A stretch of 64,000 nucleotides of DNA, taken from contig NZ_BPFX01000007.1 in assembly GCF_019655855.1 (NCBI RefSeq), positions 1 to 64,000 on the forward strand, read 5' to 3'. The notes under the pieces are model-generated. The model was not told the origin of the DNA and searched no databases. It saw only the letters and a list, made by a program, of their open reading frames with translations. Below, piece by piece: positions 9,013 to 19,451 of the stretch. A program made the translations under genes and the position numbers. Origin of the DNA: Pseudomonas paralcaligenes (GTDB taxonomy: Bacteria; Pseudomonadota; Gammaproteobacteria; Pseudomonadales; Pseudomonadaceae). Position 1 is the stretch's first letter. The number at the start of each line of letters is the position of its first letter.

Positions 9013-10227
9013 ATGCGTCGCGTCGTGATCACCGGCCTGGGCATCGTTTCCTGCCTGGGCAATGACAAGGACACCGTTTCCGCCAGCCTGCGCGCCGGCA
9101 AGGCGGGCATCCGCTTCAACCCGGAATACGCCGAAATGGGCCTGCGCAGCCAGGTATCCGGCTCCGTCGACCTCGATCTGGAAGCGCTGATCGACCGCAA
9201 GGTGCTGCGTTTCATGGGCAACGCCGCCGCCTACGCCTACCTGTCGATGGAGGCCGCGATCAAGGATGCCGGCCTGAGCCTGGAGGAAATCTCCAATCCG
9301 CGCATCGGCCTGATCGCCGGCTCCGGTGGCGCCTCCACCCTGAACCAGATGGAAGCCATCGACATCCTTCGCGAGAAGGGCGTCAAGCGCATCGGCCCGT
9401 ACCGCGTGCCGCGCACCATGGGCAGCACCGTCTCGGCCTGCCTGGCGACGCCGTTCCAGATCAAGGGCGTGAACTACTCCATCTCCTCCGCCTGCGCCAC
9501 CAGCGCCCACTGCATCGGCCACGCGATGGAGCAGATCCAGATGGGCAAGCAGGACCTGGTATTCGCCGGTGGCGGCGAGGAAGAGCACTGGAGCCAGAGC
9601 TGCCTGTTCGACGCCATGGGCGCCCTCTCCACCCAGTACAACGAGACCCCGGAAAAGGCCTCCCGCGCCTACGACGCCAAGCGTGACGGCTTCGTCATCG
9701 CCGGCGGCGGCGGCATGGTGGTGGTCGAGGAGCTGGAGCACGCGCTCAAGCGCGGCGCCACCATCTATGCCGAGATCGTCGGCTACGGCGCCACCAGCGA
9801 CGGCTACGACATGGTCGCGCCGAGCGGCGAAGGCGCCGTGCGCTGCATGCAGCAGGCCCTGGCCACCGTCGACGTACCGATCGACTACCTCAACACCCAT
9901 GGCACCTCCACCCCGGTCGGCGATACCGCCGAGGCCCGCGCGGTGCGCGAAGTGTTCGGCGACAAGGCGCCGGCCATCAGCTCCACCAAGAGCCTGTCCG
10001 GCCACTCGCTGGGCGCCGCCGGCGTGCACGAGGCGATCTACTGTCTGCTGATGATGCAGGGCGGTTTCATCGCCGGCTCCGCCAACATCGAGGAGCTAGA
10101 CCCGGACGTGGCCGACCTGCCGATCCAGCGCGAGACCCGCGACGTGCAGCTGAACACCGTGATGAGCAACAGCTTCGGCTTCGGCGGCACCAACGCCACT
10201 CTGGTGCTGCAGCGCTACAAGGGTTGA
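9013..10227 (+). CDS. fabB: 3-oxoacyl-ACP synthase I FabB
   Basis: A 404-residue condensing enzyme that elongates acyl-ACP with malonyl-ACP and is specifically needed for cis-3-decenoyl-ACP. The thiolase-fold triad is Cys161 (SSACATSAH), His296 ([11 protein letters not shown]) and His331 ([11 protein letters not shown]). The start is the ATG at 9013 ([10 protein letters not shown]); the in-frame extension upstream runs through fabA and is not used. Second gene of the fabAB operon, followed by a terminator and a MITE-like insertion. Confidence 0.97.
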   Translation: MRRVVITGLGIVSCLGNDKDTVSASLRAGKAGIRFNPEYAEMGLRSQVSGSVDLDLEALIDRKVLRFMGNAAAYAYLSMEAAIKDAGLSLEEISNPRIGLIAGSGGASTLNQMEAIDILREKGVKRIGPYRVPRTMGSTVSACLATPFQIKGVNYSISSACATSAHCIGHAMEQIQMGKQDLVFAGGGEEEHWSQSCLFDAMGALSTQYNETPEKASRAYDAKRDGFVIAGGGGMVVVEELEHALKRGATIYAEIVGYGATSDGYDMVAPSGEGAVRCMQQALATVDVPIDYLNTHGTSTPVGDTAEARAVREVFGDKAPAISSTKSLSGHSLGAAGVHEAIYCLLMMQGGFIAGSANIEELDPDVADLPIQRETRDVQLNTVMSNSFGFGGTNATLVLQRYKG

Positions 10228-10240
10228 TCCCTCGCGGCAA

Positions 10241-10275
10241 AATGAAAAACGGCGCCCCAGGGCGCCGTTTTCATT
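10241..10275. terminator. Bidirectional terminator after fabB
   Basis: The stem CGGCGCC/GGCGCCG with a CCAG loop is flanked by an A-rich stretch on the left and TTTTCATT on the right, so it can act in both directions. It lies 13 bases past the fabB stop. Its last eight bases are duplicated on the far side of the adjacent 120-bp element. Confidence 0.85.
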
Positions 10276-10395
10276 GGCTATGTCCCCGTTACGTGTTGCT
10301 GTACCGATCCCTCTTTTGTGGGAGCGGCCTTGGCCGCGAAATTCGCGGATAAATCCGCTCCCACAAGGTGCGCAACAACTAACGGGGACATAGCC
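10276..10395. mobile_element. MITE-like 120-bp element, 16-bp TIRs, 8-bp target duplication
   Basis: Perfect 16-base terminal inverted repeats, GGCTATGTCCCCGTTA at 10276-10291 and its complement at 10380-10395, are bordered by identical TTTTCATT on both sides (10268-10275 and 10396-10403). That is the signature of a transposition event. The inverted repeats continue imperfectly inwards (GTTGC/GCAAC). The core carries a pair of Pseudomonas REP arms (10317-10365). No transposase is encoded, so it must have moved in trans. It lies exactly at the point where gene order changes from the fabAB block to the icd block. Confidence 0.75.
10317..10365. repeat. REP inverted pair inside the element
   Basis: TGTGGGAGCGG...CCGCGAA faces TTCGCGG...CCGCTCCCACA, the classic Pseudomonas REP doublet. 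It forms a long hairpin in the middle of the 120-bp element. A second REP doublet of the same family is at 39531-39596. Confidence 0.8.
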
Positions 10396-10436
10396 TTTTC
10401 ATTGGGCATTAAGCACCATCCCGGATTCCGTCGGGC

Positions 10437-10470
10437 ATAAAAAAATCCGATGCCGGCAACCGGCATCGGA
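10437..10470 (-). terminator. Rho-independent terminator of icd
   Basis: An 11-base perfect stem (TCCGATGCCGG) with a 3-base loop is followed, in the direction of icd, by seven T. It lies 57 bases past the icd stop codon. Confidence 0.9.
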
Positions 10471-10527
10471 CTCTTCGGGAAGGATCGGCGGCAGTCCGAG
10501 GACCACCGCCGCTCTTTCCACCCGCCC

Positions 10528-11784
10528 TTACATGTGGGCGATGATGGCGTCGCCGAACTGCGAGCACGACAGCAGCTTGGCACCGTCCATCAGACGCTCG
10601 AAGTCGTAGGTCACGGTCTTCGCGGCGATGGCGCCGTTGGTGCCCTTGATGATCAGGTCGGCAGCTTCCAGCCAGCCCATGTGGCGCAGCATCATCTCGG
10701 CGGAGAGGATGACCGAACCCGGGTTGACCTTGTCCAGGCCGGCATACTTCGGCGCGGTACCGTGGGTGGCTTCGAACATGGCCACGGTGTCGGACAGGTT
10801 GGCGCCCGGCGCGATACCGATACCACCCACCTCGGCCGCCAGGGCGTCGGACAGGTAGTCACCGTTCAGGTTCAGGGTGGCGATCACGTCGTACTCGGCC
10901 GGACGCAGCAGGATCTGCTGCAGCATGGCGTCGGCGATGGCGTCCTTGACCACGATGTTCTTGCCGGTGTTCGGGTTCTTGAACTGCATCCACGGGCCGC
11001 CGTCCAGCAGCTCGGCGCCGAACTCGTCACGCGCCACTTCGTAGCCCCACTCCTTGAAGGCACCTTCGGTGAACTTCATGATGTTGCCCTTGTGGACGAT
11101 GGTCACGGAGCTGCGATCGTTGTCCACGGCGTACTGCAGGGCCTTGCGCACCAGACGCTTGGTACCTTCCAGGGAGACCGGCTTGATGCCGATGCCGCAG
11201 TTCTCGGTGAAGCGGATCTTCTTGACGCCCATTTCCTCGGTGAGGAACTTGATGACCTTGATCGCTTCCGGCGAACCGGCTTTCCACTCGACGCCGGCGT
11301 AGATGTCTTCCGAGTTCTCGCGGAAGATGCACATGTCCACGTCACCCGGCTTCTTCACCGGGCTCGGCACGCCTTCGAACCAGCGCACCGGGCGCTGGCA
11401 GACATACAGGTCCAACTCCTGGCGCAGGGCCACGTTCAGCGAGCGGATGCCACCACCGACCGGAGTGGTCAGCGGGCCCTTGATGGAGACGACGTAGTCG
11501 CGGACGGCGTCCAGGGTTTCCTTCGGCAGCCAGGTGTCCTGGTCGTAGACCTGGGTGGCTTTCTCGCCGGCGTAGACCTCCATCCAGGCGATCTTGCGCT
11601 GGCCGGCATAGGCCTTCTCGACGGCGGCGTCGACGACCTTGATCATTACCGGGCTGATATCGACGCCGATGCCGTCACCCTCGATGAACGGGATGATCGG
11701 GTTGTTCGGCACACTCAGGGACATGTCGGCGTTGACGGTGATCTTCTCGCCGTTCGCAGGCACCTGGATCTTCTGGTATCCCAT
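10528..11784 (-). CDS. icd: NADP-dependent isocitrate dehydrogenase
   Basis: A 418-residue dimeric TCA-cycle enzyme converting isocitrate to 2-oxoglutarate and CO2 with NADP+. The substrate loop [20 protein letters not shown] includes Ser115, equivalent to the E. coli serine phosphorylated by AceK. The start is the ATG at 11784 (MGYQKIQVP); an in-frame extension of 14 codons upstream is not family-like. In P. aeruginosa a monomeric NADP enzyme gene, idh, lies beside icd; it is absent here. The upstream region has TGTAGT/ACTACA operators related to one at aceA. Confidence 0.97.
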   Translation of the reverse strand: MGYQKIQVPANGEKITVNADMSLSVPNNPIIPFIEGDGIGVDISPVMIKVVDAAVEKAYAGQRKIAWMEVYAGEKATQVYDQDTWLPKETLDAVRDYVVSIKGPLTTPVGGGIRSLNVALRQELDLYVCQRPVRWFEGVPSPVKKPGDVDMCIFRENSEDIYAGVEWKAGSPEAIKVIKFLTEEMGVKKIRFTENCGIGIKPVSLEGTKRLVRKALQYAVDNDRSSVTIVHKGNIMKFTEGAFKEWGYEVARDEFGAELLDGGPWMQFKNPNTGKNIVVKDAIADAMLQQILLRPAEYDVIATLNLNGDYLSDALAAEVGGIGIAPGANLSDTVAMFEATHGTAPKYAGLDKVNPGSVILSAEMMLRHMGWLEAADLIIKGTNGAIAAKTVTYDFERLMDGAKLLSCSQFGDAIIAHM

Positions 11785-11876
11785 GCTGGACTCCGTTTGT
11801 TTTCGTGGTCTGACAATCCGCCACACGGGTAATGCGACGGACGATACTTCTGGGTCTCGGAAAGGTGCCGCATTCT

Positions 11877-11891
11877 TGTAGTTTTTCTACA
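11877..11891. promoter_or_regulatory. RccR-like operator A upstream of icd
   Basis: TGTAGT-TTT-TCTACA, an inverted repeat with one mismatch, 93-107 bases upstream of the icd start. It shares its left flank (CATTCT) and right flank (GA) with operator B. The half-site TGTAGT/ACTACA is, as I recall, that of the KDPG-responsive regulator RccR of Pseudomonas central carbon metabolism; this assignment is inferred. Confidence 0.6.
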
Positions 11892-11970
11892 GAAAGTCAC
11901 GCACTTTTCGCCATTTACTGACAGCCCGGCGACAGCCTAGACTGCTTGAATCCTGGTTAGGCGCCATTCT

Positions 11971-11996
11971 TGTAGTCAAACTACAGAGACGCTACA
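11971..11996. promoter_or_regulatory. RccR-like operator B between icd and nudJ
   Basis: A perfect short palindrome TGTAGT-CAA-ACTACA (11971-11985) is followed by a further half-site, so the same TGTAGT also pairs as TGTAGT-N14-GCTACA (11971-11996). The long form has the same spacing and the same trailing AAAAT as the site upstream of aceA (21335-21360). It is 187 bases from the icd start and 105 bases from nudJ. Confidence 0.65.
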
Positions 11997-12100
11997 AAAT
12001 GCCCTCCAAGGGCGCTTTCAATCCTAGCAGCTCGGCCCGAGATTGCTTCGACCCGGGTCGTAGCAGACTGTTACCCGCCGAATCGTAGAGGTTCCCTGCA

Positions 12101-12586
12101 ATGCGTTTCACTCCCCATGTCACAGTCGCCACCGTCGTCGAGGATCGGGGGCGCTTCCTGCTCGTCGAGGAACTGGCCGACGGCCAGGCGGTATTTAACC
12201 AGCCTGCCGGCCATCTGGAAGCCGACGAAAGTCTGATCGAAGCCGCCTTGCGCGAAACGCTGGAAGAAACCGGCTGGCAGGTGGAGCTGACCGCCGTCAC
12301 CGGCATCTACCTCTATACCGCGCCGAGCAACGGCGTCACCTACCAGCGCGTATGCTTCGCCGCCAGGCCATTGCGCCACCTGCCGGACTCGCCGCTGGAC
12401 GACGGCATCATCGGCCCGCGCTGGCTGACCCGCGAGGAACTGGCCGCCCAGCCCGAACGCTGGCGCAGCGAGCTGGTGCTGCGCTGCATCGACGACTACC
12501 TGGCCGGCGCACGCCACGACCTGAGCCTGATCCGCGATCCGGCCGATCGCGGCCCGGCCTATTCGCCCCACGCCGCCCGCTCCTGA
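12101..12586 (+). CDS. nudJ: Nudix hydrolase NudJ-type phosphatase
   Basis: A 161-residue Nudix protein. The Nudix box G-x5-E-x7-REUxEExGU is complete ([14 protein letters not shown] followed by RETLEETGW). The N-terminal [19 protein letters not shown] and [12 protein letters not shown] closely follow E. coli NudJ, which hydrolyses nucleoside tri- and diphosphates and the thiamine precursor HMP-PP. It starts the nudJ-mnmA-hflD-EamA cluster and lies 41 bases before mnmA, an arrangement conserved in pseudomonads. Confidence 0.85.
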   Translation: MRFTPHVTVATVVEDRGRFLLVEELADGQAVFNQPAGHLEADESLIEAALRETLEETGWQVELTAVTGIYLYTAPSNGVTYQRVCFAARPLRHLPDSPLDDGIIGPRWLTREELAAQPERWRSELVLRCIDDYLAGARHDLSLIRDPADRGPAYSPHAARS

Positions 12587-12627
12587 TAGAATCGCCCACT
12601 TTCCGCCGTCAGCCTCTCCAAGTCCCC

Positions 12628-13746
12628 ATGCGCGAACCAGCCAATACCCGAGTGATCGTCGGCATGTCCGGCGGCGTCGACTCTTCCGTTTCCGCCCTCC
12701 TGCTGCTCGAGCAGGGCTATCAGGTGGAAGGCCTGTTCATGAAGAACTGGGAAGAGGACGACGGCACCGAATACTGCACCGCCATGGCCGACCTGGCCGA
12801 CGCCCAGGCCGTGTGCGATCGCATCGGCATCAAGCTGCACACCGCCAACTTCGCCGCGGAATACTGGGACAACGTGTTCGAGCACTTCCTCGCCGAGTAC
12901 AAGGCCGGGCGCACGCCGAACCCGGACATCCTGTGCAATCGCGAGATCAAGTTCAAAGCCTTCCTCGACTACGCCCTGTCGCTCGGCGCCGACCTGATCG
13001 CCACCGGTCACTACGTGCGCCGCCGCGACGTGGACGGTCGCAGCGAACTGCTCAAGGGACTCGACCCGAACAAGGACCAGAGCTACTTCCTCCACGCCGT
13101 CGGCGGCGAGCAGATCGGCCGCACCCTGTTCCCGGTGGGCGAACTGGAAAAGCCGCAGGTCCGCGCCATCGCCGAGAAGTACGACCTGGCCACGGCCAAG
13201 AAGAAGGACTCGACCGGCATCTGCTTCATCGGTGAGCGCCGCTTCAGCGACTTCCTCAAGCAGTATCTGCCGGCCCAGCCGGGCGACATCGAGACCACCG
13301 AAGGTGAGGTGATCGGCCGCCACGTCGGCCTGATGTACCACACCATCGGCCAGCGCCAGGGCCTGGGTATCGGCGGCCTGAAGAACGCCGGCGACGAACC
13401 CTGGTACGTGCTGCACAAGGACCTGGCGCGCAACGTGCTGATCGTCGGCCAGGGCAACGACCACCCCTGGCTGTTCTCCCGCGCCCTGCTAGCCTCGGAT
13501 ATCTACTGGGTCAACCCCGTCGACCTCTCCAGCCCGCGCCGCCTCACCGCCAAGGTGCGCTACCGCCAGGCCGACCAGGCCTGCACCCTGGAGAAGACCG
13601 AGCACGGCTACCGGGCGGTGTTCGACGAGCCACAGCGCGCCGTCACCCCGGGCCAGTCCGTGGTGTTCTACGACGGCGAGGTCTGCCTGGGCGGCGGCGT
13701 GATCGAGGTCGCCGAGCCCTGTGCTGAAGGAGCCCCGCGCGCATGA
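12628..13746 (+). CDS. mnmA: tRNA-specific 2-thiouridylase MnmA
   Basis: A 372-residue enzyme that makes 2-thiouridine at wobble position U34 of tRNA(Lys, Glu, Gln). The ATP PP-loop is SGGVDSS (14-20), and the catalytic cysteines are Cys103 (ILCNREIKF) and Cys199 ([12 protein letters not shown]). Sulfur comes from the Tus relay, encoded elsewhere. The in-frame extension upstream overlaps nudJ in another frame; the ATG at 12628 is right for the family. Its stop overlaps the hflD start (ATGA), indicating coupling. Confidence 0.97.
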   Translation: MREPANTRVIVGMSGGVDSSVSALLLLEQGYQVEGLFMKNWEEDDGTEYCTAMADLADAQAVCDRIGIKLHTANFAAEYWDNVFEHFLAEYKAGRTPNPDILCNREIKFKAFLDYALSLGADLIATGHYVRRRDVDGRSELLKGLDPNKDQSYFLHAVGGEQIGRTLFPVGELEKPQVRAIAEKYDLATAKKKDSTGICFIGERRFSDFLKQYLPAQPGDIETTEGEVIGRHVGLMYHTIGQRQGLGIGGLKNAGDEPWYVLHKDLARNVLIVGQGNDHPWLFSRALLASDIYWVNPVDLSSPRRLTAKVRYRQADQACTLEKTEHGYRAVFDEPQRAVTPGQSVVFYDGEVCLGGGVIEVAEPCAEGAPRA

Positions 13747-14363
13747 GCCCCGCTCAGGAACAACTGATCGCCCTCTCCGCCGTGTTCCAGGCCGCCAGCC
13801 TGGTGGACAAACTGGCCCGCACCGGCCAGGTCAGCGACGCGCAGCTCGGCTGCCTGCTCGGCAGCCTGCTGGTGCGCGATCCGAAGAACACCCTGGAAGT
13901 CTACGGCGGCGACGACCTCAACCTGCGCGAGGGCTACAAGGCGCTGGTCAGCACCTTGGAGCGCAACCCGGCCAGCCTGCAGCGCGAGCCACTGCGCTAC
14001 GCCTTGGCCCTGCTCGGTCTGGAGCGCCAGCTGGCCAAGCGCGACGACCTGCTGCAAGTGGTCGGCAGCCGCCTGGACCAGATCCAGAACCAGGTCGAGC
14101 ACTTCGGCCTGACCCACGACAACGTGGTGGCCGCCTGCGGCGCGCTCTACCAGGACACCATCAGCACCTTCCGCCAGCGCATCCAGGTGCACGGCGACAT
14201 GCGTTTCCTGCAACAACCTGCGGTGGCAGCCAAGGTGCGCGCCCTGCTGCTCACCGGCATCCGCTCGGCCCGCCTGTGGCGCCAGCTCGGCGGCCATCGC
14301 TGGCAACTGGTGCTCGGCCGCGGAAAGCTGCTCAAGGAACTCTACCCGCTGCTACGGAGCTGA
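13743..14363 (+). CDS. hflD: High-frequency lysogenization protein HflD
   Basis: A 206-residue protein matching HflD (formerly YcfC), a membrane-associated protein that in E. coli lowers lambda CII activity and is conserved next to mnmA and purB. The sequence is mainly helical and opens with [20 protein letters not shown], typical of the family. It overlaps mnmA by four bases. Its cellular role outside phage biology is unclear. Confidence 0.9.
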   Translation: MSPAQEQLIALSAVFQAASLVDKLARTGQVSDAQLGCLLGSLLVRDPKNTLEVYGGDDLNLREGYKALVSTLERNPASLQREPLRYALALLGLERQLAKRDDLLQVVGSRLDQIQNQVEHFGLTHDNVVAACGALYQDTISTFRQRIQVHGDMRFLQQPAVAAKVRALLLTGIRSARLWRQLGGHRWQLVLGRGKLLKELYPLLRS

Positions 14364-14364
14364 C

Positions 14365-15228
14365 GTGAGCCTGCCCAGCCGCAGCTCCAGACCCGTCCAG
14401 GGTGCCCTGCTCCTGGCACTCTCCGCCCTGCTTTTCTCGCTGATGGGCGTAGGCATCCGCGAGGTATCCAGCGGCGTCAACAACGAGTCGGTGGTGTTCT
14501 TCCGCAATCTGGTCGGCGTACTGTTCTTTCTGCCACTGATGCTGCTGAAAGGCACCGGGCCGCTGAAGACCGGGCGCCTCAAGTCGCACATGTGGCGCAC
14601 CACCTACGGCCTGGCGGCGATGTACTGCTTCTTCTACGCCATCGCCCACCTGCCGCTGGCCGACGCCATGCTGTTCACCTACGCGGCGCCGGTGTTCACC
14701 CCGTTGCTGGCCTGGTGGCTGCTCAAGGAGCCACTGACGCGGCGCATGCTGGTCACCACCGCCATCGGCCTGGTCGGCGTACTGCTGGTGGCCAAGCCCA
14801 GCGAGGCGCTGCTCGACAGCCAGGCCCTGATCGGCCTGGCGGCTAGCATCCTGGCCGCCTTTGCTTTCGTCTCCATCCGCGAGATGAGCGACACCGAGCC
14901 GGCCTTCCGCATCGTCTTCTACTTCTCGCTGTTCAGCGCCCTGATCTCCGCCGTTCCGCTGACCTGGGCCTGGCAGCCGCTGAGCCAGCACCAGCTCGGC
15001 CTGCTGCTGGTGATCGGCCTACTCGCCACGGTGAGCCAGATCGTCATGTCCAAGGCCTACAGCCTGGCGCCGCCCGGCCTGATCGGCCCCTTCGCCTACC
15101 TGGCCATCGTCTTCGCCGGCATCATCGCCTGGCTACGCTGGGGCGAGATGCCGGATGCCGCCTCCCTGGTCGGCGCCGCGCTGATCTTCGCTTCCAGCCT
15201 GCTGTCGATCGCCCGGCGCAAGGCCTGA
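14365..15228 (+). CDS. EamA/DMT-family transporter
   Basis: A 287-residue inner-membrane protein with about ten hydrophobic helices arranged as two EamA repeats (about 10-145 and 150-283), typical of drug/metabolite transporters. The start is a GTG one base after the hflD stop, so translation is probably coupled. Second-repeat features include LAPPGLIGPFAYLAIVFAGIIAW. Substrate is unknown. It is the last gene of the nudJ-mnmA-hflD cluster. Confidence 0.85.
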   Translation: MSLPSRSSRPVQGALLLALSALLFSLMGVGIREVSSGVNNESVVFFRNLVGVLFFLPLMLLKGTGPLKTGRLKSHMWRTTYGLAAMYCFFYAIAHLPLADAMLFTYAAPVFTPLLAWWLLKEPLTRRMLVTTAIGLVGVLLVAKPSEALLDSQALIGLAASILAAFAFVSIREMSDTEPAFRIVFYFSLFSALISAVPLTWAWQPLSQHQLGLLLVIGLLATVSQIVMSKAYSLAPPGLIGPFAYLAIVFAGIIAWLRWGEMPDAASLVGAALIFASSLLSIARRKA

Positions 15229-15334
15229 CTCCGATTGTCGAGGAGTTCGCTAGCTGCACTCATCGGACGAATGGATGACTTCCCATTCGAGCACGACTCG
15301 GGCAGCGTCCCCCGCCTTGCTTTCCCAGCCCCCG

Positions 15335-15356
15335 ACAGCAGAAACTGTCGGCTCGG
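15335..15356. promoter_or_regulatory. Hairpin/dyad upstream of the secreted protein
   Basis: CCGACAG-CAGAAA-CTGTCGG is a perfect 7-base inverted repeat about 60 bases upstream of the ATG. There is no T-run, so it is more likely an operator or leader hairpin than a terminator. Confidence 0.35.
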
Positions 15357-15412
15357 ATAACCGAGAAAGCGTCATCCGTACGGACGGCCATACCACTCGA
15401 AAGGATGCGACT

Positions 15413-16639
15413 ATGCGTATGTTTGTGAAAAACACCCTTTTGCTGGCATCGGGACTGATGCTCGGCAATACCGCACTGGCGGTTCACGTCAACCCGCAAG
15501 GCACCGGAGAAGTGCTGTTGTTTCCGCTCTATACGACACTCGCGGGCAACGACACCTACTTCCACATAACCAACCATGGCGCCCAGCAGAAGATACTGAA
15601 GGTACGCCTGCTCGAAGCGGTGAACTCCACAGCCGTCCTGAGTTTCAACCTGCGACTGGCTCCACGGGATACCTGGACAGGCACGGTCACTCGAACCGAC
15701 ACCGGGGCGAAGGTCATCACACGGGATGAGTCGATAACCGAGCCCGCCTTCCCCTCCGCCGGCATCGAACTGTCGAGCAGTGCATACCAGGGGCAGGACT
15801 ACCTTGCGGGCACGGGCGGTCCACAAGGGCTGGAACGAACCCGCATCGGCCACATAGAAGTCATCGAAATGGCTCCCACCGGCAGCAATGCGGAAACAGG
15901 CGGACTGTCCGGCAGCTTCAGCATCATCAACGTGCCGCAAGGCATCCAGTTCGGCGGCATCGCCACTGCGCTGGACGACTTCTGGGGAGAGGTCACCCCC
16001 ACCACCGCCACCGCGGCCGCGCACGCACTCCCGAATCTGGGCAGTGGCTCAAAGACCACGGAATTTCCCGATGGCACCACGGACAGCTTCGCCAAGGGGC
16101 TGGACGCGGTAGGCGCAGCGCTCCTGACTGCCTACGTCGAAAATGAATTTGTCTCCGGAGCCGGCCTCGCCGCCGAAACCGACTGGGTGGTTACCTTCCC
16201 CACCAAGGCACTCGCCACCCGGGGGCTCACCGCACCAGCACAACCGTTCCTGTCCATATGGTCCGCCACGGCGCAAGGCAATACCTGCACCTACGCTCCA
16301 TCCGACCGTTATGATCGCGACGGCCACCCCTACCCCACGGACATTCCCGCGACATTCGAAAAAGAACCCTATTGGCTTTGCGACTCGACCAACATCCTGG
16401 GCTTTGGACGAAGCGCGGTAATCAGGGAAGCGGAAGAACTGCCAGCAACCGATGAAGACGAGTCTCAAAGTGGATATCTGCAGCTGGACTTTTCCCAGCG
16501 CCACCTCACCTCGCTTTCGGCGAAGCAATATCCCGGAATACCTGCCATCGGCTTTTCCGCGATCAAGATCACCAATGGCGATGTAAATGGCCTGCTATCC
16601 AACTATGCGGTTTCCTGGCCACACCGCTCGCACAAATAG
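15413..16639 (+). CDS. Uncharacterised secreted protein
   Basis: A 408-residue exported protein with no function I can assign. The signal peptide is MRMFVKNTLLLASGLMLGNTALA. The mature start, VHVNPQGTGEVLLFPLYTT, resembles a group of uncharacterised gammaproteobacterial proteins that begin with a VNP-G-G-L-YP-Y motif and continue with KVRLLEAVNS and FNLRLAPRDTW, as seen here. The rest looks beta-rich, with two cysteines near CTYAPSDR and WLCDST; there is no membrane anchor or sorting tail. GAAAGGATG lies before the ATG at 15413; the longer in-frame extension is not used. Codon use is less GC-rich than neighbours (several ATA isoleucines), suggesting acquisition. It stands alone between the EamA gene and purB. 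Confidence 0.7.
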   Translation: MRMFVKNTLLLASGLMLGNTALAVHVNPQGTGEVLLFPLYTTLAGNDTYFHITNHGAQQKILKVRLLEAVNSTAVLSFNLRLAPRDTWTGTVTRTDTGAKVITRDESITEPAFPSAGIELSSSAYQGQDYLAGTGGPQGLERTRIGHIEVIEMAPTGSNAETGGLSGSFSIINVPQGIQFGGIATALDDFWGEVTPTTATAAAHALPNLGSGSKTTEFPDGTTDSFAKGLDAVGAALLTAYVENEFVSGAGLAAETDWVVTFPTKALATRGLTAPAQPFLSIWSATAQGNTCTYAPSDRYDRDGHPYPTDIPATFEKEPYWLCDSTNILGFGRSAVIREAEELPATDEDESQSGYLQLDFSQRHLTSLSAKQYPGIPAIGFSAIKITNGDVNGLLSNYAVSWPHRSHK

Positions 16640-16788
16640 CCAAAGCCTTTTCCCGAGAGCCATGCCGTCGAGGTCGTAAAAAAGGCTATGGGGCAAGCGG
16701 GGACGCCCAGTTCTTGGCCACTACGGCCACCCGGCATGAATGGCACGGCCCGGCAGCGAACGGTCGAGCCGGCGCCCCTGCTTTCATG

Positions 16789-18206
<1,418 letters not shown>

Positions 18207-18224
18207 ACGACACCAGCCTTACCA

Positions 18225-18252
18225 ACGCCCGGCTGAGCCGGGCGTTTTTATT
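18225..18252 (+). terminator. Rho-independent terminator of purB
   Basis: The stem ACGCCCGGC/GCCGGGCGT with a TGA loop is followed by TTTTATTT, 18 bases past the purB stop. Confidence 0.9.
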
Positions 18253-18284
18253 TCAGCCATTTCATCTCTTTCAAGGGCTTAGCC

Positions 18285-19451
18285 ATGAATCCTGATACTC
18301 CCCTGCAGCTGCTGGGCGGCCTCACACCCCGCGAGTTCCTGCGCGACTACTGGCAACAGAAGCCCTTGCTGGTCCGTCAGGCCATTCCCGGCTTCGAGAG
18401 CCCGATCAGCGCCGACGAACTGGCCGGCCTGGCGCTGGAGGAAGAAGTCGAATCACGCCTGGTGCTGGAGCACGGCGAGCATCCCTGGGAACTGCGCCGC
18501 GGCCCGTTCGCCGAGGATGCCTTCTCCAAGCTGCCGGAGCGCGACTGGACCCTGCTGGTGCAGGCCGTCGACCAGTTCGTCCCGGAAGTGGCCGAGGTGC
18601 TCAAGGACTTCGGCTTCCTGCCCAGCTGGCGCATCGACGACCTGATGATCAGCTTCGCCGCACCCGGCGGCAGCGTCGGCCCGCACTTCGACAACTACGA
18701 CGTGTTCCTGCTACAAGCCGAAGGCGAGCGCCGCTGGAAGATCGGCCAGATGTGCGATGCCGACAGCAAGCTGCTGCAGCACGCCGACCTGCGCATCCTG
18801 GCCGACTTCGAGCAGACCGACGAATGGGTGCTGGAGCCCGGCGACATGCTCTACCTGCCGCCACGCCTGGCCCACTACGGCATCGCCGAGAACGACTGCA
18901 TGACCTACTCAGTGGGCTTCCGCGCGCCGAGTGCCGCCGAGGTGCTGACCCACTTCACCGACTTCCTCGCCCAGTTCCTGCCGGACGAGGAACGCTACAG
19001 CGACGCCGGCATGGCACCGGCCAGCGATCCGCACCAGATCCAGCAGGACGCCCTCGACCGCCTCAAGGCCCTGCTGACCGAGCACATGGGCGACCAGCGC
19101 CTGCTGCTGACCTGGTTCGGCCAGTTCATGACCGAGCCGCGCTACCCCGAACTGGTGAGCGGCGTGGAAATCGCCGAGGAGGAATTCCTGGCCATCCTGC
19201 AGGACGGCGCCGTGCTGGTGCGCAACCCCAGCGCGCGCCTGGCCTGGAGCGAAGTGGATGTCGGCCTGGTGCTGTTCGCCAGCGGCCAGAGCCGCCTGCT
19301 GCCACCCCACCTGAAGGAACTGCTGCGCCTGGTCTGCGCCGCCGACGCGCTGCACGGCGAGAACCTGGCGCCTTGGTTGGCCGACGAAGACGGGCGTACA
19401 CTGGTGCGCGAACTGGTCCAGCAAGGCAGTCTGGAGTTTGCCGATGAGTGA
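18285..19451 (+). CDS. roxA: Ribosomal protein uL16 3-hydroxylase (RoxA/YcfD)
   Basis: A 388-residue JmjC-type 2-oxoglutarate/Fe(II) oxygenase that hydroxylates an arginine of ribosomal protein uL16. The iron ligands are His134 and Asp136 (GPHFDNYDVF) and His197 (PPRLAHYGI). The C-terminal half (about 210-388) is the helical dimerisation and winged-helix region of the bacterial ROX enzymes. The gene overlaps the next acetyltransferase by eight bases and leads a cluster of small genes up to aceA. Confidence 0.9.
   Translation: MNPDTPLQLLGGLTPREFLRDYWQQKPLLVRQAIPGFESPISADELAGLALEEEVESRLVLEHGEHPWELRRGPFAEDAFSKLPERDWTLLVQAVDQFVPEVAEVLKDFGFLPSWRIDDLMISFAAPGGSVGPHFDNYDVFLLQAEGERRWKIGQMCDADSKLLQHADLRILADFEQTDEWVLEPGDMLYLPPRLAHYGIAENDCMTYSVGFRAPSAAEVLTHFTDFLAQFLPDEERYSDAGMAPASDPHQIQQDALDRLKALLTEHMGDQRLLLTWFGQFMTEPRYPELVSGVEIAEEEFLAILQDGAVLVRNPSARLAWSEVDVGLVLFASGQSRLLPPHLKELLRLVCAADALHGENLAPWLADEDGRTLVRELVQQGSLEFADE

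Larger units (their letters stand above)
11785..12100. other. icd-nudJ divergent intergenic region
   Basis: 316 bases without a gene. It must hold the divergent promoters of icd (leftwards) and nudJ (rightwards). The context CATTCTTGTAGT...CTACAGA occurs twice, 94 bases apart, and these copies are listed separately as operators. Base composition is less GC-rich than the flanking genes. Confidence 0.8.
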
